From Paenibacillus sp. MAHUQ-63 (GTDB lineage Bacteria > Bacillota > Bacilli > Paenibacillales > NBRC-103111): a DNA stretch of 64,000 nt. Numbering within the stretch: position 1 is the stretch's first letter; the number at the start of each line of letters is the position of its first letter. The stretch is from the NCBI RefSeq assembly GCF_028765165.1, contig NZ_JARADB010000007.1, positions 202,219 to 266,218 on the forward strand, written 5' to 3'. The notes below the pieces were generated by a model. It saw nothing but the letters and a program-made list of their open reading frames with translations, was not told the origin of the DNA and made no database searches. This document shows positions 33,109-42,041 of this stretch, piece after piece. Made by a program: the position numbers and the translations under genes.

Positions 33109-34815
33109 CTATCGCTCAGAGCGATAAATCTCCTTCACCAAACGGTAAGCCAGCTTAGGCTTGCGGTACTCGTTCAGCAGTCCTTTGTTGTTGAAGCTGC
33201 GGGCGCGGTCGCGGAAGTACGGGCGGTCGCTGCGCACATCGACGCGAATGTCCGCGAAGTGCCAGATCAGCGTACCGACGATGCGCGGATCCTCGCGGAA
33301 GATCGCCAGCGCTTGCTGCAGGACGTCAGCCTGGTAGTCTTCACTGAACAGGCGCGGCTCCCAACCGGCATCGCCGAAAATGCCGGCCGCACCGAATTCG
33401 CTCATGATGAGCGGCTTGCCTGCGGCGCCTTGCGCTTCGGCGTTGGCGTAATAATTTTGCAGCATATCCCGGAAGCCGCTGACATGGCCCTGATACCAGC
33501 CATAATATTTGTTGATGCCGATGACATCGAAGTAAGACAGGACGATGTCTTCTTCCGGATGCATGGTGGCGTAAGTGACGAGGCGGCTGGCATCCATGCT
33601 GCGGATTTTGCCGACGAATTTCTTCGTCAGCTCAAGCGCTTCCGTGGACCGGGTATCGATCTCATTGTGAGCGCCCCAGAAAATGATCGAGGGATGATGA
33701 TAATCGCGCGTAATCATCTCGTCCAGCATCTGAATGCCGCGTTCCGCAAACAGAGGGCTTGCGAGTGTTTCCAAGCTCATGAAGCAGCCCCACATCGGGA
33801 TCTCGCTCCATAACAGCATGCCGTGCTCGTCCAGCAGATCGACCCAGAATTGGCTTTGCGGATAGTGCGAGCCGCGAACGATGTTGCAGCCGAGGTCCTG
33901 CAGAATCGATAGATCCTTCAACATGAGCTTAGGCGGAAAGGCGAAACCCCACTCCGGATGCTCCTCATGACGGTTAACGCCTTGCAAATAAAGCTCCTTG
34001 CCGTTAAGCAGAATTTGTCCGCCGCGCACTTCCACGGTACGGAAGCCTGTCCGGTCGATCAGATCGTCCTCACCGGCCTGTACGCTAAATGTATACAACT
34101 CAGGACGACCGACATCCCATTTGCGGACGTTGGCGAGGCTGCCGCGAAGCGTGAGCTTCACGGATTGTCCCGCAGGAACATGGGCGGTAGAAGCAGGGAA
34201 ATCGAGACCTTCCGTGGAAGCGGTAATGGTGAGCTCGCGATCTTCGCCGCTCAAGGAGTTCAACTGCAGCTGCAAGGAAATATCGGCATCGCTGCCCTGA
34301 AGCTGGTAGTCGATTTTCAGGGAGTCGATGTATACGTCAGGCAGCTCCTGCAGTTCAACGGATCGCATGATTCCTCCATACGAGTACCAATCCGCCACAT
34401 CGGTAGGCAGTGTCTGCCAGTCCAATGTGCTGTCTACCCGGACGATCAACTCATGCCGTCCTGGCGCCAGATGCGGGATCAGAGCGGAGAATTGCGTATA
34501 GCCGCCGAAGTGGTAGGCAAGATGTTTGCCATCCACATACACGTCGGCATGATGCAGAATGCCTTCGAAGATCAGACGGATATTGCTTTCTTCGGTGATA
34601 TCGAAGAAGGTGCGGTACCAGGCTGCGCCGATATATTCAAATAAGCCCAGTTCGTTATTCCAGCAGGATGGAACGACGAGCTTGCGGGAATCGCTTGGGA
34701 AGTTGATGAACCATTCCTCGCTGATGCCTGCGTTGCCGGGATCGGTGACGAAATCCCATACTCCGTCGAGCGAACGGGTCTGGCGGGCGATGTGCTGCAC
34801 AAAAGTACGTCTCAA
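33109..34815 (-). CDS. uidA: Beta-glucuronidase (glycoside hydrolase family 2)
   Basis: Hydrolyses beta-D-glucuronides in the cytoplasm. The 568-residue protein has the GH2 order: jelly-roll sugar-binding domain (1-180), immunoglobulin-like domain (~180-275) and TIM barrel (~275-560). The catalytic acid Glu is in FWGAHNEIDTRS and the nucleophile Glu in LIMSEFGAAG. GINKYYGWY is typical of beta-glucuronidases, and NNKG near the C-terminus supplies the Asn-x-Lys motif that recognises the glucuronate carboxylate, which distinguishes it from beta-galactosidase. The TTG start at 34815 follows AAAGGGG. The AraC-family gene is divergent 77 bases away and is the likely regulator. Confidence 0.93.
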   Translation of the reverse strand: MRRTFVQHIARQTRSLDGVWDFVTDPGNAGISEEWFINFPSDSRKLVVPSCWNNELGLFEYIGAAWYRTFFDITEESNIRLIFEGILHHADVYVDGKHLAYHFGGYTQFSALIPHLAPGRHELIVRVDSTLDWQTLPTDVADWYSYGGIMRSVELQELPDVYIDSLKIDYQLQGSDADISLQLQLNSLSGEDRELTITASTEGLDFPASTAHVPAGQSVKLTLRGSLANVRKWDVGRPELYTFSVQAGEDDLIDRTGFRTVEVRGGQILLNGKELYLQGVNRHEEHPEWGFAFPPKLMLKDLSILQDLGCNIVRGSHYPQSQFWVDLLDEHGMLLWSEIPMWGCFMSLETLASPLFAERGIQMLDEMITRDYHHPSIIFWGAHNEIDTRSTEALELTKKFVGKIRSMDASRLVTYATMHPEEDIVLSYFDVIGINKYYGWYQGHVSGFRDMLQNYYANAEAQGAAGKPLIMSEFGAAGIFGDAGWEPRLFSEDYQADVLQQALAIFREDPRIVGTLIWHFADIRVDVRSDRPYFRDRARSFNNKGLLNEYRKPKLAYRLVKEIYRSER

Positions 34816-34892
34816 AGAAAAAATCCCCTTTCATGTCTGTTTCGTAAAGCGTATCATGGAAGAATGGGTAGTCGCTATGGACAAAGGAGTTT

Positions 34893-35750
34893 ATGATTTG
34901 TCAAAATCGCTTTGACGGTGGTGAAACATGGATGGAAGAGAGCGCGCACAGAATGTATCGTCTCCGTCTGACGTACGAGAAGCTTCCGGTACCCGGCTGG
35001 CGGGATATCCGGAATACGATGGATGTACATTCGCTTTATTGGATTATGAGCGGGGAGGGCGAATTCTCGCATGCTCCTGATGAGGAGCCGATTCGGGTGA
35101 AGCCGGGAACGCTGTTGTATTTGAAGCCGGGCTTTTCCTTGACGATGTCGTCCTCCGTGGATCAGCCGCTTTATATACGCATGCTGCTGTTCGATGCCTT
35201 CGATGTGCCCTATGAGCACCAAACGTGGCAAAAGCCCGTCTATGTGGACACGCTTCACCTGCCGTTCATCAAGCTATATTCCCCGGAACAGGCTGTTTGG
35301 ATACAGGAGCAGATCAAAATGATGTGGTCGATCCAGAGCACGGACCCGCACGAAAGGCAAGCGGAATTTCAATATGTGCTTTCGCGGCTGCTGCATTATA
35401 TGAGGGATACGAACGATTCGGCGGACCCGTATATGAAAGCCTACCAGCAGGCCAAGTTCTGGATAGAAACATGCTACAATCGTCCGCTGAAGATGGAGGA
35501 GCTGGCGCGCAGCTTCCATATCTCGGTCTCTCAACTGCGCAAGCTGTTTATGCAGCAGATGGGCATCCCGCCGAAGGAATACTTGAACCGGATTCGCAAC
35601 GAGAAAGCGAAGACGCTGCTGCTCCTGACGGAGGAACCGATGAAAGCGATCGCGGCCGCTTGCGGCTTTGCGGATGAATTTCATTTTGGTAAAATGTTCC
35701 GTGCATGGAATGAGGTATCGCCGGCCCGCTTTCGGGCCTTGTATAAATAG
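34893..35750 (+). CDS. AraC-family regulator divergent from uidA
   Basis: Regulator of 285 residues. The cupin-like N-terminal domain (YWIMSGEGEFSHAPDEEP, GTLLYLKPGFSLTM) senses an effector, and the C-terminal domain has two helix-turn-helix motifs (LKMEELARSFHISVSQLRKL; MKAIAAACGFADEFHFGKMF) ending SPARFRALYK. Start uncertain: ATG 34893 has AAGGAG only three bases away; ATG 34932 with GGTGG is a good alternative and loses 13 residues. Divergent orientation suggests control of uidA. The next gene begins 21 bases on. Confidence 0.9.
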   Translation: MICQNRFDGGETWMEESAHRMYRLRLTYEKLPVPGWRDIRNTMDVHSLYWIMSGEGEFSHAPDEEPIRVKPGTLLYLKPGFSLTMSSSVDQPLYIRMLLFDAFDVPYEHQTWQKPVYVDTLHLPFIKLYSPEQAVWIQEQIKMMWSIQSTDPHERQAEFQYVLSRLLHYMRDTNDSADPYMKAYQQAKFWIETCYNRPLKMEELARSFHISVSQLRKLFMQQMGIPPKEYLNRIRNEKAKTLLLLTEEPMKAIAAACGFADEFHFGKMFRAWNEVSPARFRALYK

Positions 35751-35771
35751 GTAGAGGAGAATGAGCGAACT

Positions 35772-36266
35772 ATGGGAAAAGAGATCGAAAAGAAATTTCT
35801 ATTGCCTGCGTTTCCGGCAGGCGAGCTGGATGAGGGAACGATTAAGCTGGTGTCCAAGCAGTATATTTACCAAACGTATCTGGCTTTCTCGGAGGACCAG
35901 GAAATTCGGGTGCGCAAGCTGGTGGACAGCTCCGGCCAAACGACCTATACGCATACGTTCAAATCAGGACACGGTATGGTCCGGGAAGAGATCGAGTACG
36001 GCATCTCGGAGCCGGTGTACAAGCAGCTTCTGGAGCGCACGGGGCTGATCCCGCTGGAGAAGATTCGCACGACGGTGGAGTGCGGTGGATTGTTTTTCGA
36101 GATCGATGAGTATAAGCAGGTGGATTTGGCGGTCGTTGAGGTTGAGTTTCCGGATGTCGCAGCAGCCGAGCGCTTTGAAGTACCTGCTTGGTTCGGCCGG
36201 GAGCTGGGGGCTGAGGAGGAATTCCGGAACAAGTCCATGTGGATTGCGCTGCAGGACAAATCTTAA
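35772..36266 (+). CDS. CYTH-domain protein (putative triphosphatase)
   Basis: A 164-residue protein of the CYTH triphosphate tunnel fold. The signature ExExK is at the N-terminus (GKEIEKKF), and alternating charged strands follow: EIRVRKLVDSSG, TYTHTFKSGHGMVREEIEYG, LFFEIDEYK and LAVVEVEF. Such proteins hydrolyse inorganic triphosphate or triphosphate nucleotides with divalent metal; which one is open. ATG 35772 overlaps a short unrelated frame at 35761 and lies behind GAGGAG. It is probably co-transcribed with the AraC gene. Confidence 0.88.
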   Translation: MGKEIEKKFLLPAFPAGELDEGTIKLVSKQYIYQTYLAFSEDQEIRVRKLVDSSGQTTYTHTFKSGHGMVREEIEYGISEPVYKQLLERTGLIPLEKIRTTVECGGLFFEIDEYKQVDLAVVEVEFPDVAAAERFEVPAWFGRELGAEEEFRNKSMWIALQDKS

Positions 36267-36276
36267 AAAGTGCAGG

Positions 36277-36316
36277 AGGCTAAGCCGTCTCCGCATGGCG
36301 GAAGGGGCTTAGCCCT
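36277..36316 (+). terminator. Stem-loop after CYTH gene
   Basis: GGCTAAGCC pairs with GGCTTAGCC around an inner CCGC/GCGG stem. No T run follows (CTCATCTTCATC), so termination efficiency is doubtful. A TTCATC repeat runs on to about 36345. Confidence 0.45.
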
Positions 36317-36367
36317 CATCTTCATCTTCACCTTCATCTTCATACCGGTTGCGATTGGGGGAATATA

Positions 36368-39247
36368 GTGATCAAGGATTTGCTCAACAATTTTGCGCTG
36401 CTTGCTGTCTTTACTTTCATTTCGATCCAAACTTTTTATAACCCTGCATGCAGAGCAATTGGGAAATGGAAGTTTCGCTTCTACGTAGGACTGGCTCACG
36501 GGATGTATGGCGTCCTGCTTGCTCTGATTGGGGTTCAAGCGGGGGCCAGACATATTCTGGATTTGAAAGCGATTGCGATTCTCATGGCGACGTTCATTGG
36601 CGGAAGTTTTTCCGGCTTGATCGCTACGCTGGTGATGATTCTGGGAAGAACGATGATCGATCCGTTTGTCCTGTTCCGCGTAAGTGTACTTGGGCTGCTG
36701 ATTTTTGCGGGCAGCGCTCTCGTCCATCATTACGTTCACCGGTATTGGAGCAAGTGGGGGCTGCTCATTGCTTGCCCGGTCGTCTTCCTGTTCATTGATA
36801 TGGTGATTGTGTATCGGCTGCCTTTTGTGGAAATGGTCTTGCCGGCCTTGCTGCTGCATCTGGGCGGCGGGGCGCTTGTCGGAGCGCTGTTCCAGTATTT
36901 TATGAAGTCGGAGGAGTTAAGAGGACAACTGCATCATATCAAACAAGAGCTTGCGAGCATATTGAGGCGGCAGCCAGGCATTACGTTCAAGGTGATCAGG
37001 ATTCAGAATGAACCCGTGTTCACGATGATAGACGGCCAACTGCTGCACGATCTCGGGCTGGAACCGCGCCAGCTCGTCTATCGGGATGTGCTGCCATTAA
37101 AGCAATTTACGGCGGAATTCTCGGAGCATTTGAAGCTGAAGTTCGAAGAAGCCTGGCAGGGCCATCAAGTCTCCTATGAGGCTCATCTGCAGGGCAGGAC
37201 CTTGTTCACGACGCTGCAGCCCGTATTCGATGGGGAACAAGTGGTAGAGATTATCGGCTCGACGACCGATATTACGGAGCGCATAGAAGCGGAGAAACGC
37301 GTGCAACAATCGGACCAAGCGAGCCAGGCCAAGAGCCAGTTCATCGCCAAGATGAGCCATGAAATCAGAACTCCGCTCAACGGGATTATCGGACTGACGC
37401 GGATTCTCGCGAAAACGCCGCTGTCCGACCATCAGAAAGATTATTTGAGCAAGATCAAATCCTCCTCACACACGCTGCTCGGCATTATTAACGATGTGCT
37501 CGATCTGTCCAAGGTGGAAGCGGGCAAGCTGGAAGTGGAGCTTACGGGCTTTCATATCGACGAGCTTCTGAAGGATTTGGCCAGCATTCTCAGCGTCCTG
37601 CCGGATAATAAGCCGATCGAGCTGATTTTCAATACGGCTGCCGAGCTCCCTACCCACATACTCGGCGATCCGCTGCGGCTCAAGCAGGTGCTGCTCAATC
37701 TGTGCAGCAATGCAATCAAATTCACGACGACAGGCTATGTGATGCTGAAAATCGAGGTGGAGCCTTCATCGTCATCGAGTGAGCACATTATGCTCCATTT
37801 CACGATTGAGGATAGCGGAATCGGGATATCGGACGACCGGCTTGCCGCCATATTCGAGCCTTTCTCACAGGCTGACGGATCGACCAGCCGGGAATACGGC
37901 GGCACCGGACTGGGCCTTACGATCAGCCAGCATCTGATCAGTCTGATGGGCGGCGTGTTGGAAGCGGCGAGTACGGTCGGCAAGGGGAGCACATTCCGCT
38001 TCTCCCTGCCCTTCCAGGTCATTGAAGCGGCGGACCCCGACGCCTGGGACGTTTCCAAGCAGCATGCCCCGTACCGGGTACTTCTGGTAGAGGACCATCC
38101 GCTAATGAGCGGCGCCTTGCGAGAATCATTGGAGTCGTTCGCGCTGATTGTTACGGACGTATCTTCATGGAAAGCGATGTTCGACCGCCTGAAGGGAGAG
38201 GAGAAGTACGATGCAATTCTGCTCGATATGGAAGCCGAAGACATGTACGGTATCGAGACGTGGAATTCGCTAATGGACACGATCTCCAGGGAGCATACGG
38301 TAGTCGTAGGCTGCACCTCTCCCTTGGGCAAAGAGGAAATGCTGAAGCTGCCGGCCGATCAGAGACCCGATGCCGTGCTGGTGAAACCGATCTGCCGGTT
38401 GGAGCTCTTTCAGACGCTGGATGCCTTGTTCCATCCCCACCCTGCGGCCAAACACGCTGGAAACGGCGATGCTGCGAAGGGACTTGAGACGAAGAAGACA
38501 GGCCGCATTTTGCTGGTGGAGGATAATGAAATCAACCGTCAGGTCGCCGGAGAGCTCCTGGAGGAGCAGGGCTACAGCGTCTCGATGGCAGAGAACGGCC
38601 AGGAAGCGATCGACGAGCTTCAAGCGAATGCCTATGACTTGGTGCTCATGGATATCCATATGCCGGTTATGGATGGTATGGAGGCGATGCAGCGTATCCG
38701 GCAATTTCCGCTTTTTCAGCAGCTGCCGATTGTAGCATTGACAGCCAACGTCGTGAAAGAGGACCATGAGCAATATCTGCGACAAGGAATGAACGATGTC
38801 ATCAGCAAACCGCTGGATGTGAAACGCCTGTACCAAGTGGTAAGCAAATGGATTGAGCCTCGTCGCGAACAGGCTCATGCGGATGCTTCACCGCCAAGTT
38901 CAGCGAATTTCTATATGGACATAGAAGCGATCGATTGGCGGGCGGCACTGGCTCGCGTAGAAGGCAAAGCATCCATTCTGACAGTCATGCTGCATCTGTT
39001 TAAGAAAAACTACAGCGGTTTCGCCGAGCAGTTGATCGCGCATCTGCGCGAAGGCGATACAGTATCCGCCAAGAGGGCCGTTCATACGCTGCTCGGTGTA
39101 GCAGGCAGCCTGTCGGCCGACGGGCTGCGGGAAGCGACGGCTAGGCTGGAACTGGCGATTGCGGAGAGCACAGATCTTCATGTGCCGCTCGCTGCCGTAG
39201 CTGCAGAAATCGAACGAATCATCGCCGGCATTCCGGATGAGAAGTGA
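36368..39247 (+). CDS. Hybrid sensor histidine kinase, 5TM-LYT/PAS/HisKA/HATPase/REC/REC/Hpt
   Basis: Multistep phosphorelay kinase of 959 residues. Residues 1-175 hold about five membrane helices of the 5TMR-LYT type (LDLKAIAILMATFIGGSFSG, ATLVMILGRTMIDPF). A PAS-like region (~205-305) precedes the HisKA domain with SHEIRTPLNGIIGL (His ~331). The ATPase has NLCSNAIKFTTTGYV and EDSGIGISDDRL, plus GGTGLGLTI. Receiver 1 (~585-695) has Asp in AILLDMEAEDM; receiver 2 (~720-835) has LMDIHMPVMDG. A C-terminal Hpt domain ends with the phospho-accepting His in AVHTLLGVAG. GTG start with GGGG upstream. No partner regulator is adjacent. Confidence 0.93.
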   Translation: MIKDLLNNFALLAVFTFISIQTFYNPACRAIGKWKFRFYVGLAHGMYGVLLALIGVQAGARHILDLKAIAILMATFIGGSFSGLIATLVMILGRTMIDPFVLFRVSVLGLLIFAGSALVHHYVHRYWSKWGLLIACPVVFLFIDMVIVYRLPFVEMVLPALLLHLGGGALVGALFQYFMKSEELRGQLHHIKQELASILRRQPGITFKVIRIQNEPVFTMIDGQLLHDLGLEPRQLVYRDVLPLKQFTAEFSEHLKLKFEEAWQGHQVSYEAHLQGRTLFTTLQPVFDGEQVVEIIGSTTDITERIEAEKRVQQSDQASQAKSQFIAKMSHEIRTPLNGIIGLTRILAKTPLSDHQKDYLSKIKSSSHTLLGIINDVLDLSKVEAGKLEVELTGFHIDELLKDLASILSVLPDNKPIELIFNTAAELPTHILGDPLRLKQVLLNLCSNAIKFTTTGYVMLKIEVEPSSSSSEHIMLHFTIEDSGIGISDDRLAAIFEPFSQADGSTSREYGGTGLGLTISQHLISLMGGVLEAASTVGKGSTFRFSLPFQVIEAADPDAWDVSKQHAPYRVLLVEDHPLMSGALRESLESFALIVTDVSSWKAMFDRLKGEEKYDAILLDMEAEDMYGIETWNSLMDTISREHTVVVGCTSPLGKEEMLKLPADQRPDAVLVKPICRLELFQTLDALFHPHPAAKHAGNGDAAKGLETKKTGRILLVEDNEINRQVAGELLEEQGYSVSMAENGQEAIDELQANAYDLVLMDIHMPVMDGMEAMQRIRQFPLFQQLPIVALTANVVKEDHEQYLRQGMNDVISKPLDVKRLYQVVSKWIEPRREQAHADASPPSSANFYMDIEAIDWRAALARVEGKASILTVMLHLFKKNYSGFAEQLIAHLREGDTVSAKRAVHTLLGVAGSLSADGLREATARLELAIAESTDLHVPLAAVAAEIERIIAGIPDEK

Positions 39248-39255
39248 ATGAATAA

Positions 39256-39298
39256 GGGCGGCCAGGATAAGAAATCCTGGCCGCCCTATGACTTTTTG
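39256..39298 (+). terminator. Terminator of hybrid kinase gene
   Basis: GGGCGGCCAGGA pairs perfectly with TCCTGGCCGCCC; loop TAAGAAA; then TATGACTTTTT. Confidence 0.85.
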
Positions 39299-39355
39299 GA
39301 CAGAAGTAAGCTTCCTGTGCCATACTTTGGGATAGAAGAAGGAGGTGCAGCTATC

Positions 39356-39862
39356 ATGCAAATCATTCGGCTTGGACAGCAAGACGTCCCGCAGGTGCAA
39401 GCCTTAATGCTTGAAGTATGTTCGCGGTTGCCATCGGATGCGCTCTATTCCATGGACCGTCTGGAAGCCTTATACGAATATGTCGAAGAGAAAGGCGAAA
39501 TGTACGGCGTCTTCCAAGGGGAAGCGCTAGTCGCCTATACGGTGCTCGCCTTCCCGGGGCACGGCGCCGGCAATTTGGGCAGGGAGTTCGGCGTACCGGA
39601 GGCCGAGCTTCCGAAAGTCGCTTCGCTGGAGGGGACGATCGTGCACGAATCGGTGCGCGGATCAGGCCTGCAGCGGCGCTTCCACGCCTATCGGGAGCAG
39701 CGCGCCCGGGAGAGAGGGATGCTATACTTGTATGCGACCGTGCATCCGGACAATGCCGTCAGCCGGGCCAATCTGGAATCGGCAGGCTTCACGCTGCAGT
39801 TCTCGCGTCCGATGTACGGCGGGCTCCCGAGGCAGTGCTATGCGAAGAAATTACTTCGTTAG
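39356..39862 (+). CDS. GNAT-family N-acetyltransferase
   Basis: Acetyl-CoA-dependent transferase, 168 residues. The acetyl-CoA-binding region is the segment VASLEGTIVHESVRGSGLQ, with the Arg/Gly-x-Gly-type loop VRGSGLQRRFHAYRE, followed by YLYATVHPDNAVSRANLESA and GFTLQF, the usual motif B. I chose ATG 39356 with GGAGGT nine bases upstream; a longer frame from 39248 passes through the preceding terminator. Substrate unknown. The 3' end overlaps the convergent ParB gene by 12 bases. Confidence 0.85.
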   Translation: MQIIRLGQQDVPQVQALMLEVCSRLPSDALYSMDRLEALYEYVEEKGEMYGVFQGEALVAYTVLAFPGHGAGNLGREFGVPEAELPKVASLEGTIVHESVRGSGLQRRFHAYREQRARERGMLYLYATVHPDNAVSRANLESAGFTLQFSRPMYGGLPRQCYAKKLLR

Positions 39863-40897
39863 GGCGAGCTCCTGCACTTTCTTCCATTCGCCAAGCTGCT
39901 TTTCCAGTTGAGCCACCAGGGTGTCGACATCTTGCAGGAATTGGTCCCGCTCGGCGGCGTCGACCTGCAGAGCAGCGCTCCGCAGGTCGCTTGCGTCCGA
40001 AGCCCCAACCGCTGCAAGCAGCTGGAGCAATTTGCGTTGAATCGGTGCAGCCGGAGCCGCAGCCGCAGCCGTTTCAGCTGTAGCAGCTTGGGAGCCGCTA
40101 TCCGCTGCAGGAGCTTCGCCAAGCTTATCCGCCTTCGGCGCAGCTTTGGCAGAAGCTTTGGCAGCCGCAGCGGGCTTGGCGCGTTCGGCACGGTTATTTT
40201 GAAAGACCGACCATGTCTCTACCAGCTCGGGCCCTGATTTGTACAAGAGCTTGCCTTTGGTGCTCTCGGAGATCTCTTTATCCTTGAACATCTTGGCGAT
40301 CTTCTTCACGTCGCTGACAGGCATTTCATCCCGCGCCATAATCAGGGCAAGCGGATCGCGGTGCTCGATCGCGAGATCCTTCAGCGGCAGCAGCTGATCC
40401 TCGGTCAGCTTGTCCTTGCGAATTTCGGTGCCGCTCACAATCAGCTTTTTGACCGCGTTGCCGAATTTCAGCAGTTCGCATTTATTCTTGATATAGGCTT
40501 CGGGCTTGCCCAGCTTGCTGGAGAGATATTTCAGCGAGGAGCTGAACTTCGCATCATGCATCAGCTTGTGGAATGCCTCTCCTTCCTCAATGGGGGAGAA
40601 GCCCTCCCGCGTCAAATTCTCCGCAATTTGCTCCAAATAAATTTCCATCTCATCCGTAACCGTCGAGACGATGCAGGCCATGGTAGGTTTCCCCAGCATT
40701 TGACTAGCTTTGTAGCGGCGGTTTCCGTAAATGATTTTGTATCTCCCGTCTCCCGTCGATCTGACTTTAATCGGAGAAAGCAAACCGATCTCCCCGATAC
40801 TTTTCATCAGCTCCTGCAAAGCTTCTTCATCGAACTGGTATCTGGGCTGGTCCTTGTCCTCGTCAATGAGCTCGATTGGAATTTCTAATATATTCAT
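39851..40897 (-). CDS. ParB/Spo0J-type nuclease-domain protein, orphan
   Basis: A 348-residue ParB-like protein. The N-terminal ParB/sulfiredoxin-type domain carries LIDEDKDQPRYQFDEEALQE, IGLLSPIKVR and the arginine-rich box YKIIYGNRRYKASQMLG. A helix-turn-helix-like segment follows (LSSKLGKPEAYIKNKCELL). The middle is a long Ala/Lys/Pro-rich linker (AKPAAAAKASAKAAPKAD) and the C-terminus is helical. I chose ATG 40897, with GGAG about eight bases upstream; TTG 40918 is an alternative. No ParA gene or parS cluster is adjacent, unlike the chromosomal locus near the origin. A role in chromosome or regulatory DNA binding is possible. Confidence 0.85.
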   Translation of the reverse strand: MNILEIPIELIDEDKDQPRYQFDEEALQELMKSIGEIGLLSPIKVRSTGDGRYKIIYGNRRYKASQMLGKPTMACIVSTVTDEMEIYLEQIAENLTREGFSPIEEGEAFHKLMHDAKFSSSLKYLSSKLGKPEAYIKNKCELLKFGNAVKKLIVSGTEIRKDKLTEDQLLPLKDLAIEHRDPLALIMARDEMPVSDVKKIAKMFKDKEISESTKGKLLYKSGPELVETWSVFQNNRAERAKPAAAAKASAKAAPKADKLGEAPAADSGSQAATAETAAAAAPAAPIQRKLLQLLAAVGASDASDLRSAALQVDAAERDQFLQDVDTLVAQLEKQLGEWKKVQELALTK

Positions 40898-40966
40898 AGC
40901 AAGTCTCCATTCGTTCAATTGTTCCTGATTTATTATATAACAAGGGGCAATTCGTGGAAATCTTTT

Positions 40967-41851
40967 CTACAGTCCGACATTGCGTTGTTTGAATTCCGTT
41001 GGGGTTAAGCCTGTAACCGCTTTAAAATTTCTGCAAAAATAATGAATGCTCGAATAGCCCAATTGCATGGCGACTGCTTCGATCGACTGCTCGTGGAGCA
41101 GCAGAAGCTGCGCCTGCTTGACCCGTTCGAGGATCAAGTAATGCTTCGGGGCATAGCCAGTTGCCTCGCGAAACAATTCTGCGAAGTACGTCGGGTGGTA
41201 GCCGCAGATGGCGGCCAGCTCCGGCGTTGTCCAGTTGCGGGATGTTTCCTTATGAATCGCTTCGATGGCAGCGGCGATTTTGCTATGCTCGCCTGCGGCC
41301 CGGAACCGTTTATCGATCTGGTAGCGCAGCAGCGTGGTCAGAATTTGAATGAGATATCCGCGGGCGATCGCGCCATAGCCGGGCTCCTGATGAAGGTATT
41401 CCTTGGCAATCCGCGCGAACAAGCCTTCAAGCTGCGTCACTTCGTAGAAATTCCACAGATCTACGTCGCCATGGCCTTCTACATGCACCGAGTAGGTTCT
41501 GGCCGGCTGAGCCAAGCTCCCTCTGCTGTGCATGACGATTCGCGGCTCGGGATGGACCGCTTCGCTCGATGCGGAGTCCCAGCTGAAATGAATGCTGCCC
41601 AGCGTAGAAGGACCCTCTGAGGAAATGGCCAGACGATGCGGCGTATCGGCTCCGTAGAACAGACAGCTCCCCGGGAGCAGATGCAGGCATTTCCCGGCGA
41701 ACTCAAAGGTCGCAGCGCCGGACACCACCAAGATGAGCTGACAGTCGGGGATGGTGCGCGGGCCCCAGAAGGTGCCGGCAGGGGACTGGAAGTAATTGGC
41801 GAAGTTAACCGTCGGCCGCAGGTTTCCGAGTGATCCCAGATGAGTTTTCAT
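40967..41851 (-). CDS. AraC-family regulator with cupin domain
   Basis: Regulator of 294 residues. The cupin domain includes PDCQLILVVSGAATFEFAG and HLLPGSCLFYGADTPHRL. The DNA-binding domain has two helix-turn-helix motifs (TTPELAAICGYHPTYFAELF; IEAVAMQLGYSSIHYFCRNF) and ends GLTPTEFKQRNVGL. ATG 41851 has GAGGGTGA seven bases upstream; a TTG 24 bases earlier is unlikely. The flanking genes (ParB-like protein, GGDEF-EAL protein) give no hint of target. Confidence 0.9.
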   Translation of the reverse strand: MKTHLGSLGNLRPTVNFANYFQSPAGTFWGPRTIPDCQLILVVSGAATFEFAGKCLHLLPGSCLFYGADTPHRLAISSEGPSTLGSIHFSWDSASSEAVHPEPRIVMHSRGSLAQPARTYSVHVEGHGDVDLWNFYEVTQLEGLFARIAKEYLHQEPGYGAIARGYLIQILTTLLRYQIDKRFRAAGEHSKIAAAIEAIHKETSRNWTTPELAAICGYHPTYFAELFREATGYAPKHYLILERVKQAQLLLLHEQSIEAVAMQLGYSSIHYFCRNFKAVTGLTPTEFKQRNVGL

Positions 41852-42041
41852 GTAAACATCACCCTCGCAAGGCAAAGATTTAACTCTATTGTTTCACCAA
41901 ATGGGGAGTTGTGCAAGAACGGAATGAGCGTGTCCGGGCGTTCGATCCCCCATAAAAAGATTGATCTCGTTTTTAGTAGGTGATATAACAGTCGGTGTCG
42001 AATTATGGCACTGAAGCTTACAAATGACGGGGGTAGAGTAC

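Noticed and set aside
32336..33127. 263-codon open frame across the minisatellite
   Set aside because: No ribosome site; translated repeats change among three registers because unit length alternates 39/40; every frame of the unit lacks stop codons.
36319..36345. TTCATC repeat as coding slippage site
   Set aside because: It lies between genes and does not interrupt either reading frame.
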